In this document: positions 16,568-27,956 of the stretch, piece after piece
Layout of the letters: every line of letters begins with the position of its first letter
Numbering within the stretch: the first letter of the stretch is position 1
Source of the DNA: a bacterium
Lineage (GTDB): Bacteria; Zixibacteria; MSB-5A5; GN15; FEB-12
NCBI GenBank assembly: GCA_020444475.1
Contig: JAHLKV010000005.1
Location: forward strand, 186,001 to 250,000
Direction of reading: 5' to 3'
Length of the DNA stretch: 64,000 nucleotides
Notes under the pieces: model-generated
Told to the model about the DNA's origin: nothing
Databases searched by the model: none
Seen by the model: only the letters and a program-made list of their open reading frames with translations
Made by a program: the position numbers and the translations under genes

Positions 16568-17461
16568 GTGCCCGCACATCTGAGGAATACCATCCGAATC
16601 GGCCTGACAGCCCTGCTGTTGACGGTCGTATCTGTCTCGTCGGCGTTCGCGCAGGCCGAGGACGGTCCGGCATTTCTCACCAACAGAATTAATGCCCTCA
16701 TTCTCGTCATCGTTTTTTCCGTCGCCGTGATGTATTTCACGCAGCAGGCGCGCAAAGGCAAGACGCTGTTCCTTCGCAAGATCCCCGGTCTCGACGCTGT
16801 CGAAGAGGCTGTCGGTCGTGCGACTGAAATGGGGCGGCCGATATTGTACATCCCGGGCATTCTCGATCTCGACGAAATGGATACCATCGCAGGCGTTTCG
16901 ATCCTGGGGCGCGTCACCAAGATTGTTGCGGAGTACGAAACTCCGCTGATTGTCCCTGCCCGCTACCCGACCGTGCTGGCCGCCTGTCAGGAAATATGCG
17001 AGCAGGCGTACGCCGAAGCCGGCAAGCCGGATACGTTCAACAAAGATTCCGTCCGCTATCTGGCCGGTGAGCAGTTTGCGTTCACCGCGGCGGTCAACGG
17101 CATCATGATGCGCGAGCGCCCGGCCACGAACATATATCTCGGCGGCTTTTTCGCCGAGTCACTGCTGCTGGCTGAGACCGGCAACGCCGCCGGATCGATC
17201 CAGATCGCAGGCACCTCGCAGCCTGAGCAACTCCCGTTTTTTATTGCCGCCTGCGACTATACGCTTATGGGCGAAGAGCTCTACGCTGCTTCGGCCTATC
17301 TGTCGCACGAGCCACTTATGACCGGCGGTCTCAAAGGACAGGATTTGATCAAAGTCATCCTGATTACGGTCATAATTGTTGGTGTGATTCTTTCGCTGCT
17401 CGACCATTGGAACGTGATTCACTTCTTTGACATTTATTCCGGTTGGTTCCAGGAGGCCTGA
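16568..17461 (+). CDS. Membrane protein of unknown function, possibly DUF6754 family (cassette gene 1)
   Basis: 297 residues. An N-terminal hydrophobic stretch ending SAFAQ (about 9-29) looks like a signal peptide. A membrane helix follows at about 39-57, then a ~200-residue soluble domain (with LRKIPGLDAVEEAVGRATE, LYIPGILDLDEMDTIAG, GGFFAESLLLAETG) and a C-terminal membrane helix at about 260-280. I tentatively connect it with DUF6754; no enzymatic motif is recognised. Start GTG 16568 agrees with the promoter. The stop overlaps the next start by one base (TGATG), as do genes 3 and 4, implying a jointly made complex. Confidence 0.75.
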   Translation: MPAHLRNTIRIGLTALLLTVVSVSSAFAQAEDGPAFLTNRINALILVIVFSVAVMYFTQQARKGKTLFLRKIPGLDAVEEAVGRATEMGRPILYIPGILDLDEMDTIAGVSILGRVTKIVAEYETPLIVPARYPTVLAACQEICEQAYAEAGKPDTFNKDSVRYLAGEQFAFTAAVNGIMMRERPATNIYLGGFFAESLLLAETGNAAGSIQIAGTSQPEQLPFFIAACDYTLMGEELYAASAYLSHEPLMTGGLKGQDLIKVILITVIIVGVILSLLDHWNVIHFFDIYSGWFQEA

Positions 17462-18123
17462 TGCGCAAGACCGTACCTGTCGTCACAGCCTTCGTAACCG
17501 GCGTTATCGTCACCATCTCGTTTTTCTTCAATGAACACACCACCCTGATCGGCAAGGTGCAGGGCGGCATCCTGCAGTGGGTGACGATTATATTCGGTCT
17601 GGCTCTGGCGCTCGGTATGGTCTCGATCACGCGCGTCAACTTCAATAAGATCAAACGGAAACAGGAAGGCTGGTTTTACAGCGTCCTGGTGATCGTTTCG
17701 GTCTTCGTCATGGCGATACCGTCGGCCCTGCCGGTGAGCTGGTCGCCGATGTTCGGCCGCAACGAAGGCTCGCTGTATTATTGGCTCTGGACGCGGATAT
17801 CCGAGCCGATGATGGCTACCATGTTCGCGATGCTGGCCTTTTATATCGCCTCGGCCGCCTACCGCGCTTTCCGCGCTCGCTCCACCGAATCGACTCTGCT
17901 GTTGCTCACCGCAGTGATCGTGATGCTGTCGCGCATCCCGATGGGTGAGTGGTTCCTGAGACTGTTCAACGAAAGTCTTCCCGACTGGGTCAACATATAC
18001 ATCATGAACGGTTTCAACCTCTCCGTGCAGCGCGGGATCATCGTCGGTGCTGCGCTCGGAGCGGCCTCCATGTCGCTGAGGATCATCCTCGGGATCGAAC
18101 GCACCTACATGGGGAAGGGGTGA
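17461..18123 (+). CDS. Polytopic membrane protein of unknown function (cassette gene 2)
   Basis: 220 residues with about six membrane helices (roughly 7-25, 38-58, 72-92, 114-134, 147-163 and 184-204) and short loops. No family recognised. ATG at 17461 shares one base with the preceding stop, with GGAGGCC immediately upstream inside gene 1. The basic IKRKQEG loop suggests a cytoplasmic face after the second helix. Confidence 0.78.
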   Translation: MRKTVPVVTAFVTGVIVTISFFFNEHTTLIGKVQGGILQWVTIIFGLALALGMVSITRVNFNKIKRKQEGWFYSVLVIVSVFVMAIPSALPVSWSPMFGRNEGSLYYWLWTRISEPMMATMFAMLAFYIASAAYRAFRARSTESTLLLLTAVIVMLSRIPMGEWFLRLFNESLPDWVNIYIMNGFNLSVQRGIIVGAALGAASMSLRIILGIERTYMGKG

Positions 18124-18127
18124 TCAC

Positions 18128-18961
18128 ATGAATGTATGGGAGCGCCTCGCCGCTATCGATCGCCGCTGGATCTATCTGGCATGCGGTATCGCCGTGCTGA
18201 TGCCGTTTATCATTCCAGTCTCTTTGCCGGTGTATACGACCCCCGAAGTTCAGGGCGTCTATGACGCCGTCAAGAACCTCCCCGATTCATCGGTGGTCAT
18301 GCTCACCTACGATTACTATCCCTCGACTCTGGCCGAGACCGAGCCGATGTCTCGTGCGGCGCTGCATCACCTGTTCTCCAAGGACTGCAAGATTGTTACG
18401 ATCAGCAATATCCCGCTTGGAGGACCGACTATCGCAGAGCGAGTCACCCGCGAACTTGCCGCCCAGTACGGCAAGGAATACGGCACCGACTACGTGAATT
18501 TGGGCTATAAGGCAAACTACGTGGCGGTCATGAAAGGCCTGGGGTCATCCATCCGAAGTATCTTCCCGGCCGATAACTCCGGTACCCCGCTCGGCCAGCT
18601 TCCCCTGATGCAGGAAGTCGACAGCTATGAAGATATCGACTTCATCTTTATCGTCGCCGACAACGCTACCGCCGACTATTGGGTGTCGATCGTCAACGCC
18701 CAGTATGGCGTACCGATGTGCTGCGGCGCGACCGCCGTCATGGCTCCCAAGATGTACGCTTTCATGGGGTCTGGACAGCTCAAAGGGCTCCTGGGCGGGA
18801 TGAAAGGCGCCGCGGAGTACGAGCAGCTGATCGGGCACAAAGACCGTGCCGTGCGCGGTATGGATGCCCAGTCATTGATTCACCTGCTCATCATCGGACT
18901 TGTAGTCCTCGGCAATCTCGGCTATTTCATGGGACGCCGTGAGAAAGGGATTGGACGCTGA
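18128..18961 (+). CDS. Bitopic membrane protein with a ~200-residue soluble domain (cassette gene 3)
   Basis: 277 residues. Helices at about 15-38 and 247-267 bracket a soluble alpha/beta-looking domain with alternating hydrophobic strands (SSVVMLTYDYYPS, CKIVTISNIPLGG, IDFIFIVADNATADYW). That topology would place the domain outside the cytoplasm if the N-terminus is inside. A conserved-looking VPMCCGATAVMAPKMYAF segment carries two adjacent cysteines. I do not recognise the family. Four bases after gene 2; its stop overlaps the start of gene 4. Confidence 0.78.
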   Translation: MNVWERLAAIDRRWIYLACGIAVLMPFIIPVSLPVYTTPEVQGVYDAVKNLPDSSVVMLTYDYYPSTLAETEPMSRAALHHLFSKDCKIVTISNIPLGGPTIAERVTRELAAQYGKEYGTDYVNLGYKANYVAVMKGLGSSIRSIFPADNSGTPLGQLPLMQEVDSYEDIDFIFIVADNATADYWVSIVNAQYGVPMCCGATAVMAPKMYAFMGSGQLKGLLGGMKGAAEYEQLIGHKDRAVRGMDAQSLIHLLIIGLVVLGNLGYFMGRREKGIGR

Positions 18962-19608
18962 TGACGCCCTTCTCACCGATTGAACTCTGGCTCATGGCGT
19001 TTGTCACGCTGGCTATCTTTTCGTTCCTGTACAAGGACAACCCGGTTTATCGTCTGGTCGAGTCAATTTTCGCCGGTCTCTCGGCGGGATATTACTTCGG
19101 ACTGGTCTGGGATACGGTGTTGATGCAGCAGGTGGTCGACCCGATCAAAACCGATAGCAGTAATCTATACCTGATCATCCCGGCCCTGCTCGGCATTTTG
19201 CTCTTTTCGCGCCTGACCCAGAAATGGTCCTACCTGTCGCGAGTACCGCTGGCTTTCGTGATTGGATCAACGTCGGGAATTTTCATTACCTCGCGTCTTC
19301 AGGGGCTGGTGCTCCCGCAGATTCGCACCACCTTCATGCCACAAAACGTCCCGGGCGGCTCGACCGACCCCTGGATGATCGTCGTCCTCTCGACCATCGT
19401 CGTAGTCGGTGTCATCGCCACCCTCGTCTACTTCTATTTCTCGCACGAGCACAAGGGTGTGATCGGCTGGACGGCCCGTCTGGGGATCTGGTTCATCATG
19501 ATCTCCTTCGGCGCCCATTTCGGCTATACAGTCATGGGGCGTGTGTCGCTGCTCATCGGGCGGGTGCAGTTCCTGGTCGAGGACTGGATAGGCTCGTTTA
19601 CGGGCTGA
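18961..19608 (+). CDS. Polytopic membrane protein of unknown function (cassette gene 4)
   Basis: 215 residues with about six membrane helices (roughly 7-24, 35-55, 66-82, 93-111, 137-158 and 172-195). The first loop reads LYKDNPVYRLVESIFAGLSAGYYFG. No family is recognised. ATG at 18961 overlaps the stop of gene 3 by one base. Together the four genes encode two six-helix proteins and two proteins with soluble domains, the composition expected of a membrane complex. Confidence 0.78.
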   Translation: MTPFSPIELWLMAFVTLAIFSFLYKDNPVYRLVESIFAGLSAGYYFGLVWDTVLMQQVVDPIKTDSSNLYLIIPALLGILLFSRLTQKWSYLSRVPLAFVIGSTSGIFITSRLQGLVLPQIRTTFMPQNVPGGSTDPWMIVVLSTIVVVGVIATLVYFYFSHEHKGVIGWTARLGIWFIMISFGAHFGYTVMGRVSLLIGRVQFLVEDWIGSFTG

Positions 19609-19639
19609 GACGGCCCCGGATCGCGGGGCAGGCTTCGTC

Positions 19640-19668
19640 TTTACATCTCTCTCCAACTCCTGTATATT
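19640..19668 (+). promoter_or_regulatory. Promoter of the lipoprotein gene at 19676
   Basis: TTTACA at 19640-19645, 17 bp spacer, TATATT at 19663-19668, then seven bases to the ATG. No Shine-Dalgarno; leaderless transcription is predicted. Confidence 0.7.
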
Positions 19669-19675
19669 CCCAAAC

Positions 19676-20788
19676 ATGAACACGGGGCGAATACTCATAT
19701 GCGCGCTGGTCATTCTGGCTCTATTCGGGTGCGGCTACAATCCCGACAAGCCGGTGTATGACACGCTCGAGAATCCGAAAAACTTCCCCCAAGAGGCGCT
19801 TGACCTGCTCGATGACATCGAAGCGAAGAAGCTGATGGACTACGAATCGGTCGAGAAACGCTTCGAGTCACTTTACGAGAGCCATTTCGGGCTGCTTGAC
19901 AACGAGGACTGGGGGGATGTGATCGTCAAGCTCGGGACCAAATTTCGGGTTTGGGCGGACTCTATGGCTGCCGAAGGCATCCCGAAGTTCTACCAGGCCG
20001 GCGGCCTCTATGCGCTGGCTTCGTTTGCCCGTCCCGATGACTTTCGCGTACGGGACAAAAAAGAGCTGTTCGACACCTGGCGTGCGGCGGTCGAATCCGG
20101 CCCACCGGCGTCGCTCTTCGTCGACCCATCCACCGTTCCGACCCTCAACGAGCGCATTGATCTGGCCAAGTCCTTCGTCCTGGCCGACTCGCTTCACCGC
20201 GCCTTCGCCGAGCAACATCTTCTCCCGCCGCTGTTTGTCTCCGAGGGAACCAACTGGCTCCGGGTGCAGGCCGTGCAGCAGCTTCGCGCCGCCGATCAGG
20301 CCTTCCTTGACCATGCCGGGCTGGTTGATTTTGCGTTTGAATCACCCCTTACGAGTTTCGACTCCGGCAAGGTGGAGCTGATTGACTGCATGATGACCCC
20401 GATAGAAGGCGCCGACCAGTACCGCATCGAGGCTTACTTCATCCCTCGCGATAGTATCGAGGAAGATCTTGGCGTAGTTTTCCGTATTCAGGCGCCGGAA
20501 AGCACTCCGTACACGGTAGACTACGCCGGTGAGTCCTGGACGCCCTACGATTTTGCGACCCTTACCCCCAGCAGCACCTGGCCGGTTGGCAAGGTTGCTC
20601 CGGCGATCGGCACCCTCTATTATAGTGGCCCGCCCGCGCCGGCATTAATCGGTCTGATGGTGCTCGATCAGAAGAACCCACGCCCCCTGCCGGTCGACAG
20701 CGCGCTGGGGAATTTTTTCGAACTGCCGCCCACCGTCTTTCCGAAAACCGGTGCACGCCAACCTGATGGGTCCACGATTCCGGAATAG
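19676..20788 (+). CDS. Lipoprotein of unknown function
   Basis: 370 residues with a lipoprotein signal peptide: hydrophobic 6-18 and the lipobox LALFGC with Cys at about residue 19. The mature part is rich in acidic and helical sequence up to about 220, then strand-rich. No family recognised. It has its own promoter (19640-19668), directly after the four-gene membrane cassette and on the same strand, so it might work with that cassette, but nothing in the sequence proves it. Confidence 0.8.
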   Translation: MNTGRILICALVILALFGCGYNPDKPVYDTLENPKNFPQEALDLLDDIEAKKLMDYESVEKRFESLYESHFGLLDNEDWGDVIVKLGTKFRVWADSMAAEGIPKFYQAGGLYALASFARPDDFRVRDKKELFDTWRAAVESGPPASLFVDPSTVPTLNERIDLAKSFVLADSLHRAFAEQHLLPPLFVSEGTNWLRVQAVQQLRAADQAFLDHAGLVDFAFESPLTSFDSGKVELIDCMMTPIEGADQYRIEAYFIPRDSIEEDLGVVFRIQAPESTPYTVDYAGESWTPYDFATLTPSSTWPVGKVAPAIGTLYYSGPPAPALIGLMVLDQKNPRPLPVDSALGNFFELPPTVFPKTGARQPDGSTIPE

Positions 20789-20845
20789 GGCTTGAATCTT
20801 CGGGCCGTATCATCTACATTGGACACAAAAAATCAGGGAGAATCC

Positions 20846-21823
20846 GTGAAAGTCATCATCCCCGTTGCCGGTGAAGGCACCCGCCTGAGACCACATACCC
20901 ATTCCGCTCCAAAACCGTTGCTTTCGGTGGCAGGCAAGCCGATCCTGGCCCATGTCCTTGACCCGGTCGCGCCGCTGGAGCCCGAGGAGGTCATATTTGT
21001 TATCGGGTATCGGGGTGAGATGATTCGGAAATTCGTCGAAGAGACCTACTCCTTCAAGGCCACCTTCGTTGAGCAGGACAAGCTGCTGGGGCTGGGCTAC
21101 GCGGTCGATCTGGCGATGCAGCACGTTCAGAGCGGCCCCCTGATGATTGTCCTCGGCGATACGGTCGTCCAATGTGATCTCGACAAGTTCCGTCAGGCCG
21201 GCGATTACGTGCTCGGTCTTCGGCAGGTCGATGATCCCCGGCGGTTTGGGATTGCCCAGCTGGACAACGGTGCGGTCGTTCGCCTGGTCGAAAAACCGGA
21301 GAACCCACCGACCAATCTGGCCGTTATCGGCGTGTACTATTTCGCCGACTCGGCGCCTCTCAAAGAAGCACTCGATGCCCATGTCGAGTCAGGCAAGACC
21401 GTCCGCGGAGAAATTCAATTGACCGACGCTCTTGAAATGCTGATACAACAGGGGCATCGCTGCACGCCGTTCGAAGTGCAGGGGTGGTACGACTGCGGCA
21501 AAAAAGAAACGCTGCTCGAGACCAATCGAGCCCTGCTCGATAGCGGCAGAGCGACGACGCAGACTATCGACGGCGCCACCATTACGCCGCCGGTGTATAT
21601 CGGCCAGAATGTGGTGCTTGAGCAGGCGACAATCGGCCCGCATGTCTCGATTGGTGATGGCGCCGTCGTCAGGAATTGCATAATTAAGGACTCGATAATC
21701 GGCCGTGACGCTTCGGTGGAGCAGTCCGAACTCGAATCGTCCCTGATCGGCAACAAAGCAAAAGTCGTTCGGGCAAAAGGGCAGATCAATCTGGGGGATC
21801 ACAGCGAAGTAGAACTGGCCTAG
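20846..21823 (+). CDS. Sugar nucleotidylyltransferase with C-terminal left-handed beta-helix
   Basis: Adds a nucleotide to a sugar 1-phosphate. 325 residues from GTG 20846 (CAGGGAG site upstream; the upstream frame from 20792 is rejected). The start KVIIPVAGEGTRLRPHT with PKPLLSVAGKPIL is the nucleotidylyltransferase signature. Catalytic-core pieces IVLGDTVVQCD and VRLVEKPENPP follow, and the last ~80 residues hold hexapeptide repeats (VLEQATIGPHVSIGDGAVVRNC) of a beta-helix. It resembles RmlA-long/GlmU-N-like NDP-sugar pyrophosphorylases. Different in sequence from the enzyme at the left edge, so two such activities are present. Confidence 0.9.
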   Translation: MKVIIPVAGEGTRLRPHTHSAPKPLLSVAGKPILAHVLDPVAPLEPEEVIFVIGYRGEMIRKFVEETYSFKATFVEQDKLLGLGYAVDLAMQHVQSGPLMIVLGDTVVQCDLDKFRQAGDYVLGLRQVDDPRRFGIAQLDNGAVVRLVEKPENPPTNLAVIGVYYFADSAPLKEALDAHVESGKTVRGEIQLTDALEMLIQQGHRCTPFEVQGWYDCGKKETLLETNRALLDSGRATTQTIDGATITPPVYIGQNVVLEQATIGPHVSIGDGAVVRNCIIKDSIIGRDASVEQSELESSLIGNKAKVVRAKGQINLGDHSEVELA

Positions 21824-21877
21824 TGTCCGCCGGCAGGAATCCGACGGTCGCTTTCCCATAGTAAAGGAGTACGATTC

Positions 21878-24310
<2,433 letters not shown>

Positions 24311-24331
24311 TCTGATTGATTGTGCGAGTTT

Positions 24332-24639
24332 GTAGGTCCGAACCCCTGTGGTTCGGACGATCTCCGTGGCCGTGACTTCAGTCGCGGTTCACTGACCTGA
24401 CATTCGCCGAGTGGGTCCACCGTGACTAAAGCATCTCCCGGACCTGATCCGGGGTCACGGCCACAAAGACCAGAAACTTAAACCGTCATCCTGAGCTTCT
24501 CGAAGGGTGGCGGTCTTTCATTTGTGTGAGAAGACAAACGAAGTTTGTCATACCCGTGTAGGCAGTTATCCATCCGATAAGAGCCGGGCTGCAAGCAGCC
24601 TCGGCCTACGCGGCGGGTTCGAAGACGGACCCGCCCTAC
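24332..24639. repeat. Cluster of interspersed hairpin repeats after ahcY
   Basis: Contains the GTAGGTCCGAACC hairpin (24332-24358; again at 30473-30499), a half copy of the GTGGCCGTGACCCCGG palindrome (24437-24464), an inverted GTAGGCCGAGGCTGC hairpin (24581-24608; forward at 30507-30533) and an inverted GTAGGGCGGGTCCG hairpin (24612-24639) that abuts the stop codon of the methyltransferase gene. No gene is seen between 24311 and 24635. Confidence 0.8.
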
Positions 24640-25430
24640 AGTCTCGCTTTCACCGACAACATCAACGGGTACTTCGAGCGCTTGCCGTCCGGTGGCAGCC
24701 AGTAGCCGGGGTGACCGTCAAACGGCACCCAGCCATCACAGTACTTGTAGTAATAGTAGTTGTACTCGCCAAGCGCCTCGATCTGTAGGCCCGCCGCGAT
24801 CAACGCATTGACTATCCGATAGACCGGGTGCTGCCACTCGACCAACTCCCCATCGATATGCGTCTCCTGCTCGCAGTAGTCGGTCGGGTTGACCGTCCGC
24901 TCCGGCTCCTGCATGAAGTAGTCGAATCCAGCGTCGGGCTGCAGGAAGAGTTGATTGACCGGGTGCTCGTCGATCAGGAAAAACACTCCCCCCGGTTTGA
25001 GATAATGCGCGACTACGTTCGCCCACCGCTCGATATCGGAAATCCAGATATGCGTCCCGTACGACTGATACACGACATCAAACTTCCTGTCGATCACCCC
25101 GATCAAATCAAGCACGTCGGAACGCACGAACTCAGCGTCAAGCTTCGCTTTCGCAGCAATTTCATTGGCCACTTCAACTGACCGCTCGGATATATCCACA
25201 CCGGTCACACGAGCCCCCTCACGCGCCCATGACAGCGTATCCAGTCCGAACTGACACATCAGGTGCAGCAACTTTTTGCCCTTCACGTCGCCGATCGCAT
25301 CAAGCTCGATTTTCTTCAGCGATGAACCCCCGTCGATAACGTGCCGGGTGAGATATTCGGGGTGATTGATATGCAGATCGACCATCTGGTTCCAGGCCAG
25401 ACGGTTCTTCTCGTGGTCCGGATGTGGCAT
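24636..25430 (-). CDS. Class I SAM-dependent methyltransferase
   Basis: 264 residues. The Rossmann-fold methyltransferase motif I is LLHLMCQFGLDTLSWAREGA (about 54-73), with ITGVDIS-like VTGVDISERSVEVAN as motif II, FDVVYQSYGTHIWISDIERW and LKPGGVFFLIDEH as post-motifs. Start ATG 25430 has GAGGAAG upstream; a longer frame overlapping lptG is rejected. The acceptor is unknown. It follows lptG by five bases on the same strand, so it may belong to the lptFG transcript. Confidence 0.9.
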   Translation of the reverse strand: MPHPDHEKNRLAWNQMVDLHINHPEYLTRHVIDGGSSLKKIELDAIGDVKGKKLLHLMCQFGLDTLSWAREGARVTGVDISERSVEVANEIAAKAKLDAEFVRSDVLDLIGVIDRKFDVVYQSYGTHIWISDIERWANVVAHYLKPGGVFFLIDEHPVNQLFLQPDAGFDYFMQEPERTVNPTDYCEQETHIDGELVEWQHPVYRIVNALIAAGLQIEALGEYNYYYYKYCDGWVPFDGHPGYWLPPDGKRSKYPLMLSVKARL

Positions 25431-25435
25431 GGGTG

Positions 25436-26524
25436 TTACTTCCTCGCGGTAAACATGGACATCAGGCCGATCAACAGGAACACCCCGTTGACCGCCCAAG
25501 CGGCAAACCAGACCGGTATCTTCTCGCTGTAACCGGCCGACTGCATGATACGAAAGAGGACGAAATAGACAAGGGCGATAATCGCCCCGGTCGCAAACGA
25601 GACCGCAATCCCCCCGCGTCGCGGGTTGGCCGCAAACGGCACACAGATCAACACCACGATCGCCGACGTCAGCGGGTAGGAATACTTCAGCTGAAGGTTG
25701 ACCAGCTCTTCGATATACGGCCCCCCGGTCCGTTTCATCAGATCGATATAGTACGTGATCTCATCGAGCGACATGTCGTCGGGTTTGCCCATGCGCCTGG
25801 CCAGGTCTTCAGGCTTATCGTTGATCTCCGGTATCACCAGGCTGTCGAACTCTTTGAAGCGCTCCGAGCGATCTTCGCCGAACATTCGCTCGACTCCGTC
25901 GACCGCCATCCACTGAAAGTCGCGGTACAAGATCATCTTGGCGGTCACGATCCGCGTCAATTCACTCCGGGTCGTGTTATACAGCTTGAAATCGACTCCC
26001 TCGTAGCGCTTGGTATTGAATGAGTTCAACGTATAGAAATTCCCCGGCGAGATCTGCCGTGTGATCCGACTCACCCGGGCGTACGACTCACGCGATTTGC
26101 GCTCGATCTCGAAATTGGCGATTTCCAACCGACGTTTGTTGGCGTCGGGGAAGATATACTCGTTGTAATAGAAATGCCCCCCCGACAGCAGCAGCGCCAT
26201 GAGAAAAATCGGCGCCGTGATACGATAGAGTGAACGTCCGCACGCTTTCATCGCCAGGATCTCATTCTTGCGGGCCAGCAGCGAGACGGAAAACAGCGCC
26301 GCCAGCAGCACGAACAGGGGGAAAAACTTGGCGACCGCCCAGCCTGCGAAGTACGTGTAGTATTCCAGTATCGTCGTCAGCGGGACATCGTTGTCGAGAA
26401 AGCTCGGCAGCTTCTCGACCATGTTCATGACGATAATCGTGAAATCAAGCGCCAGCGTGACAACGAGCAACGAGGTCAGGAAATAGCGAAGCAGGTACTG
26501 ATCGAGTTTCTTGAACAAAACCAC
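25436..26524 (-). CDS. lptG: LptF/LptG family permease (LptG-like)
   Basis: Inner-membrane subunit of the LptBFG ABC transporter that extracts lipopolysaccharide for transport to the outer membrane. 362 residues: transmembrane helices at about 13-35, 60-82 and 100-118, a periplasmic beta-jellyroll domain (about 125-265), then three C-terminal helices (about 272-358). Paired with the longer lptF gene four bases upstream. The ATPase LptB is not in the window. Presence of both subunits supports a diderm envelope with LPS or a related lipid. Confidence 0.88.
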   Translation of the reverse strand: MVLFKKLDQYLLRYFLTSLLVVTLALDFTIIVMNMVEKLPSFLDNDVPLTTILEYYTYFAGWAVAKFFPLFVLLAALFSVSLLARKNEILAMKACGRSLYRITAPIFLMALLLSGGHFYYNEYIFPDANKRRLEIANFEIERKSRESYARVSRITRQISPGNFYTLNSFNTKRYEGVDFKLYNTTRSELTRIVTAKMILYRDFQWMAVDGVERMFGEDRSERFKEFDSLVIPEINDKPEDLARRMGKPDDMSLDEITYYIDLMKRTGGPYIEELVNLQLKYSYPLTSAIVVLICVPFAANPRRGGIAVSFATGAIIALVYFVLFRIMQSAGYSEKIPVWFAAWAVNGVFLLIGLMSMFTARK

Positions 26525-26528
26525 CGGC

Positions 26529-27854
26529 TCACCCCGCCCGCCTGAACCATGAGAAAAGCGGCTTCTCGGTCACCACCACATACAGCAGGTAGAGACCGAC
26601 CCCGCCGACCAGGAAATTGGCCGACCACATCGCCCAGAACGGATCGACAAGACCGCGGTCGGCGACATCTTCACCACCAATCAAGAACGCCCAGTAGATG
26701 ATAAACAGCAGAATCGAATTGGCGATCGCCACTCCCATCCCGCCACGTTTGGCCAGGATACCGAGCGGCGCGCCGATCAGAATAAACGCCAGCGACGCCG
26801 CCGGGATCGAGTACTTCTTGTGTATCTCCAGGTCGAATTTGTTCATGATCTTCCGCTGCGCCGTCATCTGTTCGCGGTTGCGCTCCACCAGTCGATGCCA
26901 GCCCGCAACCTCGTTCTTGAGTCGAAGGTATGCCAGCGAGTCGATCCTTATATCGGTCATCTCGGCCTTGAACGTATCGGCCAGCAGGAAACTCGCCTTC
27001 TCCCGGAAAGAGTCCTCGATCTTCCCCTGAAGCGGAACGATCGCTCCCTCGGCCTGATCGACCCGCTCCTGCAACATGTCGATCCCCATCTCACGATCCG
27101 TGCGATACTCTCGCTCGGTGCGAACCAGCTCCGAAGGATCTCCGCTGACATTGATTTCCTGATGTTTAAACGCCGCCTTGCGGTAGTTGTTGGCGTCGGC
27201 CAGATCCATCAGGTGCACCTCGCCGTCGTACAGTGAAAACTGCAAATTTCGGCCGTTGTCCGTCACCTTCAGATAGCCCGAGTCGGCCACAATGATCCGG
27301 GGCTTGGCGTCATCGCGGGTGTCACTAATCCGAACCCCTTCGACCCGCGAGGTCCCATGGTCGATCTTGTCGATCAGGATCAGATAGCCCGGGATGTCAT
27401 TGATAAACACCCCCGACCGAAAAACCAGAGTGGGTCGCATATTGCGAATATCCGCCGACAGTTGCCGCGCTTCCTTGTTCAGGTCGGGGAGAATCTTGTC
27501 GTTGAACTGCACCATGAGATACGTAATCACACACCCGGCCGCCAGCAGGGGAAGTAGCACGCGGAGTAGATTCACGCCGGAAGCTTTCATGGCGATTATC
27601 TCCATATCGGAGCCCATCCGGCCAAACGCCATGAGGGTCGCCACCAAAACCGACATCGGTACCGACAAAGCCAGCATCCAGGCCAGATTCAGCGCCACCA
27701 GCTCCAGAACCACCCAGAGCGAAAGGTCCTTGTCTATCACCTGGTTGACGATCCGCGGTACGTAATCGATCAGCAGGATAAACGTCACGGTGACAAACGC
27801 AAACAGGAAGGGAGCGATATGCTCCCGAAGGATGTAGCGGCTGAGAATCTTCAT
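26529..27854 (-). CDS. lptF: LptF/LptG family permease (LptF-like)
   Basis: 441 residues with the same architecture as its neighbour: N-terminal helices (IAPFLFAFVTVTFILLIDYV, then helices near 50-75 and 100-120), a large periplasmic domain extended by a charged helical insertion (about 245-320, REYRTDREMGIDMLQERV), and C-terminal helices ending in GVGLYLLYVVVTE. MKILSRYILREH is the typical start. The upstream minus-strand region has TATATT at about 27871-27866, 11 bases before the ATG. Confidence 0.9.
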   Translation of the reverse strand: MKILSRYILREHIAPFLFAFVTVTFILLIDYVPRIVNQVIDKDLSLWVVLELVALNLAWMLALSVPMSVLVATLMAFGRMGSDMEIIAMKASGVNLLRVLLPLLAAGCVITYLMVQFNDKILPDLNKEARQLSADIRNMRPTLVFRSGVFINDIPGYLILIDKIDHGTSRVEGVRISDTRDDAKPRIIVADSGYLKVTDNGRNLQFSLYDGEVHLMDLADANNYRKAAFKHQEINVSGDPSELVRTEREYRTDREMGIDMLQERVDQAEGAIVPLQGKIEDSFREKASFLLADTFKAEMTDIRIDSLAYLRLKNEVAGWHRLVERNREQMTAQRKIMNKFDLEIHKKYSIPAASLAFILIGAPLGILAKRGGMGVAIANSILLFIIYWAFLIGGEDVADRGLVDPFWAMWSANFLVGGVGLYLLYVVVTEKPLFSWFRRAG

Positions 27855-27920
27855 AAGTTTGTGCCAATATAGGTCTTATACACACCCGGACAACATCAAT
27901 ATTAATGTGATGCAAAACCG

Positions 27921-27949
27921 TTTACAGGCGACCGCCGGTTTGATATAAT
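27921..27949 (+). promoter_or_regulatory. Promoter of the yhaM-like gene
   Basis: TTTACA at 27921-27926, 17 bp spacer, TATAAT at 27944-27949, then seven bases to ATG 27957. Predicts a leaderless mRNA. Confidence 0.75.
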
Positions 27950-27956
27950 TTCCCGT

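Noticed and set aside
21824-21877. SAM or SAH riboswitch before metK-ahcY
   Set aside because: Only 54 bases lie between the genes, with no paired structure of the required size.
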